DNA from: Pelodera strongyloides
Taxonomy: Eukaryota; Nematoda; Chromadorea; Rhabditida; Rhabditidae
Length of the DNA: 64,000 nucleotides
Direction of reading: 5' to 3'
Assembly (NCBI GenBank): GCA_036852015.1
Contig: JAANDG010000584.1
Location: 1-64,000 of the forward strand
The notes below the pieces were generated by a model, which was not told the origin of the DNA, made no database searches, and was given only the letters and a program-made list of their open reading frames with translations. This document shows positions 1-11,926 of the stretch, in pieces; the stretch's first letter is position 1, and each line of letters starts with the position of its first letter. A program made the translations under genes and the position numbers.

Positions 1-10
1 ATTTCTTTAG

Positions 11-3000
11 TTGAAATCCGACAAGACCTGGAGGACGTGCTGTTTCGAATGAAACCGTGGAAACACGAATCGAAGAATGAGACAATTTGGGGAGGATGGG
101 CACGGATGGCACTCGCATTGGACGATGTCAAGATTGTTGAGGTGTGTAGTTGTGTGTATGTGCGTGTCAATGAGTGTCATGCGTGTGTGGACAGTGGACG
201 TCTGGGGCTGGAGTCTGGATTTCCCATCACAGAACTGCACACAGTCGTTGGATATTTTTGTGGATGGTAATCATCGTGTTTCATGACTGTTATAAGACTA
301 CGTTAGTGTTTTTCTTCACCAGTATTTCGGCCCCGCCATCCCCGCCTAGCTTTGAAATTGGTCCGCGTTAGAAATTAGGCTTACTGCTTAAGACATCTAA
401 AACATCCAAAGACATCCGGTGACATCTCAGACATCCAGAAACATCTGAAAACATCCCGGACATCTATAAACATCCTGGACATCCAAAACACCCTGACATC
501 CAGTATTGGCTCAAAACAGAAGTCATTTTTTGGACATGAACTATATTAATAGTAAGAGTCAGGTCTTTACGGCAACATTTGATGATCGGATAGGCTAGCG
601 ATAGTTTATCTTGGGACTCGGGAACGTTCAATTTCCTTGCGATATGTTAGATAGAGCGCATCGAATAGCTTCGATAGCCGATCCAAACGGTTAACTAGAG
701 GTTATGGCGCACTTTCTCACCAATAGTTCGCTAATTAGATGACAGTGTAACAACATCTGCACGAGGAACCAATGGTTGAACACGGGCCAAGTTTTTCCGA
801 AAATCAAGACACTAACCGAACAGCTTCAAAAACTAAATAAACAAAAAAGAATGAACAATATCCGCGCTTTGGAATATGGTTGGATGTCACGGATGTTTGG
901 ACGTTCTTGGTGTCTTGGATGTCTCTGGATGTTTTGGATGTCACAGATGTTTGTGGATGTCTCAGATGTTTTTGGATGTTTTAGATGTCTTAAGCAGTAA
1001 GCCTAGAAATTATTATATGTTGGTATCACGTGGATTTAGCGCATTGTGCTAATTATCCTAACCCTAACAATTCTTGTTTCCAGGTGAATAAACCCAATGT
1101 GTCGGACAAGGCTCCCGCTCGGGTGCGCGCTGAATTCTCGGTCAATATTGGAAAACGACAGGATATTCGTGCAGAGTGGGAGGGTAATCCAATCATTTAC
1201 ATTATTAGTGTTTGCTGCATCTGTAATTAAGGAAAGGTTAAAAACCGTATTTGTTAACTTCAAGTTAACACTTTGCTTGTTTTGCATTATTTTCTCTGCT
1301 TGAATGATATTTTATATTTTTACATCCGTTTTTTTTTGAGGATTGAGAAAGCACGACGTTGTGTTCCTGGTGACTTGTCGCAGTAAGAAACTCGTCGGAA
1401 CGAAGTACGATGCAAGGAAGCCATTTAAGGACCAGGTTGGTAAGCTACTGATTTAGGAGAGCGGTATTTCATCCGAACCATTGTTCAATGGTGTTACTTG
1501 GGCCAATAGAGAACGAGTTTCACATAAGATTGCTTATTTTATAGATTGAAGTGACGTACGTGCGTGGTTGTGAGGTTGAGGGAATGCTGGACGAGACCGG
1601 TCTTGTTATTGAGGAATACGGTAATATTTTTAATATTACATTGTTGTTTTGTTCGTATTGGGGCAGGCTTTTTCTGGTTTCTGTAGTATATGATGTATTC
1701 TTGGTTCCGTGATATGCTTTGCGTTTGGTATGGTCGTATGGTGTTATTTATAATCTTTATTAATTATACCATAAATATGGCGAAAAACCAAAGCAATGAA
1801 GAGGCGGAGGAGTTGTTTATTATGGTAACTGTGCTTAGGGTCAACTAGCGTAAACACCTAGTATTTTTCGTCTGCGAGATTAGATGTATTAGTCTGTATC
1901 GTGTTCTATATTTTTGCTGGTTCAGCTGCGTACGAGAAGAAGCCAAATCTGAAGGGCGATATGCGAAGGTTCCGAGTATTCCTTGATCCTAATCAATATC
2001 GATTGGACATGGAGAAGACTGCACTACAGGGCAGCGAGGTAGGTATCGATTTTTTTTGAAGGAGAGATAAGCCAATTTTGTTAAATTTAGCTAGCGCCCA
2101 TTACCTCACGTGGGCAGAATTTCATTTATGTTTATTCCTTACCCTTTTGCCTTGATGTGATGTGGTTCATCAGACAAAGCATATGAATATACCGAATGTA
2201 CGCTCATGTCAAGTCAATATGATACGAGTGATAGGAAAGAATATAATATTTATGTATAATCTTAAAGCGAAATACCGGGCGGTTTTTGAAACACATTGCG
2301 TACACCTACTTTCTTATTCAGCATATGCAAATGAGCAAAAATTAGAATGCAAGCTAGACCCCAATTAGACCCCCCCCCCAATTAGAATGCAAGCTAGACC
2401 CCAATTAGAGCCCCCCATTTAAATGCATAGGAATGCAAGTACTTAAGATGCGTTTCAAAAACCGGCCGGTATTTCGCTTTAAACAAAAGTTCATTTTAGG
2501 ATGTGTACTACACTTTCAACCTGGTTGTACGTCGTGACCCGAAGACCAACAATTTCAAGGTATTTTTTGTTTGCTTAGTCTTTTATGGAATTACCTCTGC
2601 TTGATCTTTTATTATTTTGTTAATTATGCATATGCATATTTGCTATTTCTTTTAAATATATTTTTGTATAGTGGTATTATATTGGCTTTAAATTATAGGC
2701 GGTGCTGGATACTATCCGACAGTTGCTGAATACACAGTGCGTGGTGCCCGACTTCCTTCACGACGTCATCCTCGGATATGGTGATCCTGACTCTGCGCAT
2801 TATTCAAAGTAAACTTATTTAAAGAATAACTTGATAAGCGAATTTTTCTCGGTGTAGTTGTCGTTGTTGTTTATGTTACCTAATGTAAATGTAAGTGAGG
2901 TCGATAGATCGATGGCGGATCTTCGACCAGTTATAAATTTTGACTGTGATCGAAAACTTGGGATATTGGACGAGCTACCATTTAGGATGTCAACAACTGA

Positions 3001-6000
3001 ACCAGAAATCGATTTCAATGATACTTTCCTTTCATTGGAACATCTCAAGGAGAGCTTCCCCGACTATGAAATCAAGTCGAATGAAAAGAACAAGGAGAAG
3101 CTGGTACCGCCCTTCAAGTAAGGAGTAGTACACATATTTATATTTATTGTTGTTAGATTTTTAGCTATATATTTGTTTTTGTTGGATTTGGTGTCCATTT
3201 TCAAAGGTTGAAGTAGTCAGTATACTGTTCATATTTTGCTTTCTCGCGACTCCTTGTTGTGCGTTTCATAATTTAATATTAGATCAAGCTCCTCAACTCT
3301 CCTCAACAGATGTTCGTTTGTCGTATTTAGTGGAGCGTTTAGTGTGTTTCAAATGAAAGTGAAACTAAAAATGTAAAGCAGGCCAGAACGTGTTTTCATG
3401 CACGGCACCCACTCAAAGTTTCGCTGAACGTGAGTCTAACTCTAGTTGTAAATTACAATTATAGGCTCAAATTCCACGACCTCGATCGTCGACAAGATGT
3501 CGACCACACCAAAATGATCGACGTGGAAACAGTGAACAAGCCGTCCCGGTCGCCCTACCCGCTCAACATCAAGAAGAATAACATCAAGTTTACCAAAGCC
3601 CAGGTTTGTTACTGAGCGGTGGAGTTGGGGTTTTACTTTTCTAGTGTTTCGATTTCCTTGGCTAGTCCAGTCGTTGACTTCTCGCTAATCGTCAAAATTA
3701 TGGTCTAATTGGTGGTAGCCATTTTTCTGTAAAAAAATATTTGGTTCTTCCAGGTTGAGGCGATCAAGTCTGGTATGCAACCAGGTCTGACGATGGTCGT
3801 CGGCCCTCCCGGTACTGGTAAGACCGATGTGGCAGTGCAGATCATCTCCAACATCTACCACAATTGGCCGAATCAGAGAACGCTCATTGTGACGCACTCT
3901 AATCAGGTGCGGTAGTGATTAGTGATAATTGGTTGTTGATGTTGATGTTGATTAATAATTGTGTTGATGTTTTAACGGTATATATTATGTTGTTTTAGTA
4001 TGCGTGGTTGCCCGATGTCTGTCGAGTTACTATGAATTCTCGAATAGAGTGTGAAGAGAGAAAATTGTGAAATTGAAAAATTAAAGCTGTGTGGTGGGAT
4101 TCGTGGTTACACTAACCCAACCCGAGACAATGAGGAATGAGCATCTTGACATTGACTCCAAATTTGTTTAGGCTCTCAACCAGTTATTCGAAAAGATCAT
4201 GGCTTTGGATGTGGACGAGCGTCACTTGTTGCGTATGGGACACGGTGAAGAGGGTCTCGAGACAGAGAAGGACTTCAGCAGATATGGAAGAGTGAATCAT
4301 GTGCTAAAGGTTAGAGATGGTTATTGATTTGAAGGATTCTGGTAAATTTGTTAGAAGCTAAATAGTAAAATCTATACGTTCGCGTGAGCTGGAAGGTGAC
4401 GTTTCTGCGCATTCAAGGATCTCGACTGTCGACTACAAAGGTACTAACTACATAGTACCGTGACCTGATATTATTGTTTTGGGTTTTGGGATCTTATCAT
4501 ATTGTGACTTATCTTTTATTAACTTAAGGAACGAATCCGACTCCTGGGAGAAGTGGAGAGACTGGCCAAATCGATTGGACAGGCTGGGGATGTGGGATAC
4601 ACTTGCGAGAACGCGGGCAACTTCTACAGATACACGGTGAGCTTGATTTTCATTTAATTCATGACCACTATGTTACACGGTGTGCATTCCCACAGTACGT
4701 TATGAAGTTGTAAGTGTAAGTTTACAACGCAACCGGGCTACTGTTTTACTACTGTTTGTGTTTTGCAATTGTGTACAGGAAATAATGAGAGACATAGGTG
4801 CATAGAAACGAAGGTGCTGATTTTGGTAAGAGTGAACGACCGACAAAATATGACATTTGAGAAAGAAAATTATTTGCTTCCTAGTCAAGTTATTTTACTT
4901 TTATTTTATTGTTTTCAAATCTTTAGCTGTGTCTGCAATGGGACCTATTCAAGGACAAGATTAAGGGCCAGGAGGCGGACCCTGGAGTCGTGAAGGCCAA
5001 CTTCCCATTCCACAACTTTTTCGCCGATATTCCCGATCTATTTTCGGTATATTTTATATCTTTGTGTATTACTGTGTCTTAGTGTCTGTCTCCTTTATGT
5101 GCGGTTTTAGTCTAAACTTTAGTGCTGTGTAAGGTTTGAAAAAAGGATGTACTCAAATGCTCCAGGCATGAATTCTGACCGTATCTCCGAATTAATTGTG
5201 GTTTCGTGTATTCTAGGGTGCCTCGTACACCAACGATCTGCATACATCGGAATCCTGCTGGCGACACATTGGACAAATATTCAAGCAATTGGAGGAATTC
5301 AGAGCGTTTGAATTACTGAGAAATGGGCGCGATCGTACGGAATACCTTTTGGTGGGTCGTGCTATCTGTGGTTTACATTGTATGTAGTCCATGCTTTGTG
5401 ATTTCTACATATCCAAACACCTATCGTGAAATTCCACTGACTTGTCACTCATTGTCAGCTATACAAGCTCCCTTTGAAACATTATGTTTTAAAATTTTGT
5501 CGCAAAAAAAAATTACGGCGAAAAGAAATAAAACATTTTTTTAATCATGACAGTAAGCACTTTGGCAGTTCTTGTATTTATTGTAACATTTCCCCCATTT
5601 CGATGTAATCTTGCTAAATGGACTGTCCGGCCTACGCCTTGGATACATTGTCCGCATTTATATGAATTAGATGAGAAACTATGTTTTATTCAGGTGAAAG
5701 AGGCGAAGATCATTGCCATGACTTGTACCCACGCAGCACTGAGGAGAAAGGAACTTGTGGATCTGGGATTCAGGTAGTTCAGTTGTATCTCTATTGATCG
5801 ATCGGGGAATAAGCTCCCCAATGAGAACTGCCCGAATGGATCGCACTTCGAATGTGCGACGACCAAGCTGCTTAATTAGTCAGACCTCCCTCACACCTCA
5901 ATTGGGTTTTATGTATGAATACTGTATCTTGCTGACGTTGAAACTTTGAGTTATTAGTTATATTACCTTTATTTTTTCCCCAAAATCTAATTTCCACTTT

Positions 6001-9000
6001 GTAGATACGACAACATTCTGATGGAAGAAGCGGCTCAGATTTTGGAAGTGGAAACGTTTATTCCGCTTTTGTTGCAGGTCGGTGTTTTCTTCTGGGTATC
6101 TTTCCTTAATTTGTCCGTTTGAATTGAGCTGACTGACTTACAGTACCCAGTTTGTGCTTATCATATTCTTTGTGAGTGGTTATTTTCCTGAAGACTGCGC
6201 CGGATTGACACATCTTTTGTCGATTCGGCGAATTCAGGGAGTGGAAGCTCTGCTCTATACTATACACAGTGGATTGTGGATATTGACTACATTCTAAATC
6301 CCTCCAACCCCTGGACATGACTAGAGGTCGCATATTTCACTGAACTGTGCTCCTCCAATAATCTGCTTCGAGTTTTAGAACCCAGATCAGGGTAGAAATC
6401 GTCTGAAACGTTGGATTATGATTGGAGATCATCATCAATTGCCTCCTGTGGTACAGAACCAGGCATTCCAGAAGTATTCCAATATGGAACAGGTAGGAGA
6501 CAGGTTACTGGATAAATGAGGAAATTTAGTGTTTGTTAGTGATGCCTTTTGTTCGCTTGTACTAAGTTTATGTGACTAAGTTACTACCTCCACCTTACAA
6601 AGAATTATCATTTGCTAATTTCACTCCTTTTCATTTAGAGTCTCTTTGCTCGATTTGTCCGTCTGGGAGTGCCTCATGTGCAATTGGACTTCCAGGGACG
6701 TGCTAGATCACAGTATGTTTCAGCAAAGTGTTATTATGTTTGTTTGAATTCTTTTTTTGCTCGGTTTGTTCTTGTCGGTCTTCTCCTGTTTATATTCGCT
6801 CTTGAAGTCCTCCAAGTTCCACAAAGCAGGTCATGGTGTCCTTTGACAGTATGCATTAACAATGTGAGAGCTTCCAGTCTCCCCGTGGGAGGTGAGGTGA
6901 GAGAAAGAGAGAGTGTGCGAAACAACGACACGCACTGAAAATTATTCCAAACGGGAAGGTTCCCACTTTTAACGCATATGGCCATGAGCGCCGATTTACC
7001 ATCACGTCTCTCCAAAGTAGATCTGTGTCTGACTCTGACAAGAGTGACAATGAGTTATTCATTCATATTAACGGTGCTCTATTTAAGGATCTCCGCCCTG
7101 TACTCGTGGCGCTACAAGAACCTGGGCAACTTGCCGCACGTGGAAGCTCTCCCTCAGTTCAAGGCGGCGAATGCAGGATTTGTGTTCCCGTACCAGTTAA
7201 TTGACATTCCCGACTTCCAGGGAAAGGGAGAAACCACCCCGAGCGCTTATTTCTATCAGGTGCGAGTTTTTTACGTGCGTTTCTCGTTTCTCGTAAACGA
7301 TAAGATGTATGTCTAACTGCGGGAAAGGGTGGCGTTTTTATGTGTATGTAGTTAGTAGTTTATTGAACAAATATAAAAAATTTGTATTTTTCTGTATGTT
7401 GAACAGTTGAACTATGTATAAAAACACTTTTTTCTCTCTAGTTTCAACTTATTTAGTAACAATTCTCTAGGTTTCCGGTTCCGAGTAAATATCATGCTTA
7501 TTCATTTATTTGCTTCAGAACCTTGGCGAAGCAGAGTACGCCGTTGCTTTGTACACGTATATGAGGGTGTTGGGCTATCCCGCTGAGAAGATTTCAATAA
7601 TCACGACGTGAGTTTTTGTGTGTTACGTTTTCAGTCCGTTTATGAACTTTCTGCATTTACAGGTATAATTTGATACCCCATAGAACTTTTGAGTGTATCT
7701 AATTGGGACTTTCTAGAGTATAATGTCAACATGTGAAATTTTAGATACAACGGTCAAGCGCAGCTGCTTCGAGATGTTGTTGAGAGGAGATGTGCGAATA
7801 ACCCACTGATCGGCGCTCCCGCTAAGGTGAGCGAGATAATCTGCGTCTTGGTCTTAGCATTATACTGTGATACTTTTACATTTGAGCCATTGGACGATTC
7901 TTGGGGTGTATCATTATTCTGGTAATTTTGCTGCGTGGGTGGGGTCTGAATGCAGGCATTCAGCTTCCATTATATAATCGTTATTTATTTAGATCTCCAC
8001 AGTTGACAAGTACCAAGGACAGCAGAATGATTACATCATCTTGTCGCTCGTGAGGACTGCTCATATTGGACACATCAGGTTTGTTAGTATATTTAAGGTT
8101 TAAGGAGTATTTATGTTCTGATTTATTGGTGAAAGTTAAAAACAAATCGAAAACGCCGCACATGTTCGCATGTGTCCAATGGTGCGGATAAGCAAGCAAA
8201 AACATGCCGCAATGTGTGTAATTTGCCTACTATAGCCAGAATGGTTTATGTGAAAACTGATAACTGCTAACGCGGATAGTGATTTCGCACGCCTTCCTTT
8301 CATTGGAGATATTGGAGTTTATCTATTACTGGTTTTTAATTTCGGAGTTTGGTGTCTTGATTGTGTTGGGCAAGGACATGGTTCAACTCGAACGAAATAT
8401 CTTCATCCTAGTGTTCACATCTCATTTACATTTGTGCTGAAACATTATACTTTTCACGTTGTAGTATGAGTGCCATATTGAATGTATTCAACAGCGTATA
8501 GTATAGGTGTGATTTGTTTTGTATTTCTATTATTTTGCAAACCATAATTCATATAATTTCAGAGATGTGCGTCGGTTGGTCGTTGCCCTGTCGCGTGCCC
8601 GTCTGGGATTGTACGTGCTGGGAAGGGCGGATCTATTCAGAAACTGTTTCGAGTTGACACCCGCTTTCAATCGGGTAAGTTGATGTTTTTTCTGTACTAA
8701 GTCTAGAATAGCTATAAGCTATAAGTGAGACATGACTGAATTGGGGGTACTTTTTCCATTCTGTCTGCGCTTGTGTTTCTGAGTTTCTGTTTATTGAATA
8801 ATGTGCTAAAGGTATAGTAGTGTGCCAGAAATCGCCAGTTTGTGATAGCTTCGGGTCTTCAGCTTATGTTTTTGTCAGTATATTGTGTGTTTTAGTTGTG
8901 CCAGCGCCCACCACGGCTACTTCTTTTGCCCAATGAGACGTACCCGTCAAAACGTCCGGTTAGTTTTTTATTCTACCGTACGAGCCTTGTGAATAGAGGT

Positions 9001-10078
9001 AAAACAGTAATACGTATTATGGCAGCGACCGCTACTTACGCTCTTACGCACACTCATGTGCTGCTAATTATCTTTACTCTATAATTGATGTAGAGGTTAG
9101 TAGACAGTTTTGACTTAGTACTTTAGTTGACTGGTATGCTTCTATTGTAGTGCGAGTGTGGCACATACTTCATTTTGTGTAAGCTTTGTTGTATTTGAGG
9201 CGGGCAACACGCCTCCCGGAGCAATGGAGATCCAGAACACTGAACACATGTGCCACTTTGTGCACGAATTCTACATGGCCAATATGGAAGCTTTGAAGAA
9301 GAATTACGACTTGGCCGTACAGGCTTATGAGGAGAAGTTGAAGGTATGGAGGAGGAGGTTTATTTTACTAATTACGTATGAATCTATTATTAACTTTCAT
9401 AAAGAACATATCATTGTCAGTCGGGTTAGGCTAGACCAGCCCCTGAGGACCAGACGTATGTCAGCCGTTTTTTTTTTACCGTCATACCGTTTGTTGCTCT
9501 TTTCCTAAATATCGTGCAGTGCAGCTATAAGAAATTGGGGGATTGTAATGAATGTTTTAGAGCACTTTATTTTTTACAAGTTCTTAGTAAAGTAGTTTTC
9601 GACCTTTTAGTCGTTTAGCTATAATATATGGATCGTTATTATAATTTGAATTTTAGTCGCTGAAACCGGCGAAAGACGAGCCAATGGAGACGGAGGAAGA
9701 GAAGAAAAAGCGAGAGTTGGAAGAGAGGAAAAAGGCTGAAGAGGACAAAAAGAAGGCAGCCGAGGCTCAACAGGTAATTTTTTTTACCGTTATAAGTTTG
9801 ACCATATGTGTGCTATGCATAGCAAGTTCGTTTCGTTCATTCGCTGTCCTTGCTCGAAAACGAAAGGAGTGCACTCTATCCTGTAGATCGTTTCGTTGGA
9901 CTATATTACACAGCTACATATGCGGGGTGGGGCATGTTATGAGTCTGACCGCACATGTACATTCTTCTAAACTTCTAGACTATTTGGCTACTGTATATTC
10001 GTATTCGTTTAGGACCAAACGGACATTGTCTTCGAAAGTATGGACTTTGAGCGCTTTGAAGAGGTTCCCAAAGTGTAG
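11..10078 (+). CDS. AQR: Aquarius-family intron-binding spliceosomal helicase (5' truncated by window)
   Basis: Exons 11-141, 1084-1183, 1341-1435, 1545-1620, 1926-2038, 2500-2559, 2699-2808, 2986-3117, 3465-3603, 3754-3906, 4172-4309, 4529-4636, 4927-5046, 5217-5351, 5694-5773, 6005-6077, 6379-6492, 6639-6712, 7088-7259, 7519-7607, 7745-7826, 7993-8078, 8563-8674, 8896-8958, 9200-9343, 9657-9773, 10013-10078. They join into about 959 codons in one frame, ending at TAG. Human AQR is about 1485 aa, so roughly the N-terminal third lies upstream. Visible motifs: Walker A GPPGTGKT (3802-3825), Walker B-type MEEAAQ (6021-6038), [16 protein letters not shown] and [11 protein letters not shown], all typical of UPF1-like SF1 helicases; SAHYSKM and FNDTFLS are AQR-specific. 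In the family the protein binds introns near the branch point in the spliceosome (C. elegans EMB-4). The tail is a Glu/Lys-rich coiled segment (exon 9657-9773). Acceptors at 1340 and 9199 end in GAG, and those at 4528 and 7087 in AAG, a relaxed 3' splice site. An AATAAA at 10565-10570 is a possible poly(A) signal. Confidence 0.96.
378..1003. mobile_element. 626-bp TIR element with 9-bp target duplication (Mutator-like MITE)
   Basis: The left end GGCTTACTGCTTAAGACATC is matched in inverted form at the right end (984-1003). It is flanked on both sides by the same 9-mer, TAGAAATTA (369-377 and 1004-1012). Both arms (about 378-500 and 880-1003) are made of degenerate ACATCC/GGATGT units, so they can fold back over 100 bp. 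No transposase reading frame is visible inside. It lies in the first intron of the AQR segment. A 9-bp duplication is what Mutator-like elements make; the assignment is inference. Confidence 0.82.
2262..2482. mobile_element. MITE family A, copy 1
   Basis: Inverted ends read AAAGCGAAATACCGG/CGG then TTTTTGAAACrCAT. The right end is 16 bp upstream of the acceptor of AQR exon 2500-2559. It contains a short internal direct repeat around AATTAGAATGCAAGCTAGAC and a run of C's (2371-2380). Confidence 0.85.
6845..6987. mobile_element. MITE family F, copy 1 (degenerate)
   Basis: This stretch of the AQR intron 6713-7087 has ends and an internal pattern (GAGAGCTTCCAGTCTCCCC, then CGGGAAGGTTCCCA and CATATGGCCAT) shared with 27014-27163 and 32945-33073. 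The left end is poorly preserved. The relationship was judged by eye. Confidence 0.5.
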
Positions 10079-11926
10079 GCTTCTCTCATTTCTAAGAAAT
10101 GAAAGGTTTTGTAAGTTGTGAATTTAGTACACAGAACTGCGTTTTGAATTTTGTAGTTATAAACTTACATTGACCGTTAAATGAATGGATTATTTATATA
10201 AACCTTTTCCAAGTATTTAGTTCCTTAGTGGTGAAGTACATTATTTCCTTTGTTGATCTAAGAAGTATAATTTATTTGATACTTATTGTTACCTTCTGTT
10301 GTTCTTTTTTGTTGAAACTATTTATATTATCGGTCTCATTTTTTGGAGTTGATCTTTTAAGCCGGTTTAAGTTTTTATGATATATATATTTTCGAGTGTT
10401 GGTTACTGTAATTGTTAATTTGTTTGTGTATGATAGTGGGAGTAAATATACTACACTCTGCGACTCAATCACACCTTTTTGTGAATTGGTTCAGATGCGT
10501 AATGCGTTTTATTTTTTACCCAAGTGTAAGTTGTGTTTAGTTTGATCTGAAATTGAAGTGAAGAAATAAATCGTTGAATTTATTTGTTTTTTTGAAGTGT
10601 TTATTTTTTCCATTCGTCAAGGCGAATAATTATTTCAGAGTTTACTTATTCTTGCGTTCATATTTTTTTATTTTGTTCTTCTTCCCTCTATACATTTCCG
10701 TGCTTATTTGTTCCCTCTCTCTCCTTTTTCGCACTTCCTTTTCCACACACCCATGCGTTTTAACACTGCAAATGCATTATTTTCTTACATTTACGCTTTT
10801 TAACGGGTGTCTTGTTACAGTAGTTTCCCACGTTATGTTAACCTGATTTGATAATTTAGCTGCAATCTAATTCAATGATTCACTCTAAATTCTAAATATA
10901 GCCTTATTGAGTCCCCGAAATCCTGCAAACACGGCCTCTTTTATGTAGTGTGTTCGGTGTTTTCGTCACCATGATGCAACAGGGAAACTCTAGCTAGGAA
11001 ACAGCTTGGCCTATATTTTCTTTCTATAGAAATTTAGGGTCTGAGCGTTTCGAAATCAAAAATAGGAGTGGTTTTATAACATTGTACTCCAAGCTATGAT
11101 TCAATTTTATTGTAAGCTTTTTACCGCTAAAATTGCACCGTTTTTGTTGAAAATGTTGCCAATGGCGCGATTTTTGATACTTTTTTTCTTGTTCTGTCTA
11201 CCGGAATAGTTTCGTTATCTATTGAATTGAATGGCGCCCACTTTTTATTGCTTTTGCAAAAAGGCTGAACCTGAACGTATTGGCAGGCTGCCACTTTGCC
11301 TTTTTCTTGCTAGTGGAAAGAGCAAAAAATCGTGTTAATTGTTATCAGGATCATGTGAATTAATAATTAAGCTGAGCTAAAACAACTGTGATTTGTGTAT
11401 TAATATTCTTTTCTTTAGTAAGATCCTTTGGTTTCCTTGTGCAATTTTTCTGTCAACTCTGGAAATGTTTCCTTTTTGTGTCTGGTCTGGGGATATTGAC
11501 AGCCTCCAAATTAGGCGTATGGTTGATTTCCCTTAATGTAAAAAAGTGAAAAATCGATTTTCGAAGTTCGAACGTTGACGCTCCAGCTCACTTAGTTTAT
11601 GTATTGAATCGTTTATTGATATTGCTCTTTATATATTGTATGTTCGTTGTCGTTCCCATACACTACAGTTTGAGGTGAGGGTTCGAAGTTTTTTTGTATT
11701 CTAATGTATTTTTTTTCAGTAATCGCTTGGGCCCCGGACTTCTAGTCCCTCGTAGAAAAGGTTAGTTTTATTGTTTTTTTTTCGGTGCAGAAACTTTTTT
11801 TACTTGACACTCATTTTTATTCTTATTCAGAGATTCTTGATTCTTCATTTATTTTAAGTCTTAACTCTTAACTAGATTTATTTTACTTAAAAGATCGTTT
11901 TCGTGTCCTTAATTGAACATATTCAG
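10079..11926. other. AQR-WARS1 intergenic region
   Basis: I see no supported coding sequence. Probable AQR 3' UTR runs to the AATAAA at 10565-10570. T-rich tracts precede WARS1. The segment 11719-11760, between a TTTTTTTTCAG and a GTTAGT, could be a non-coding 5' exon of WARS1, but this is only a splice-site match. Confidence 0.5.
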
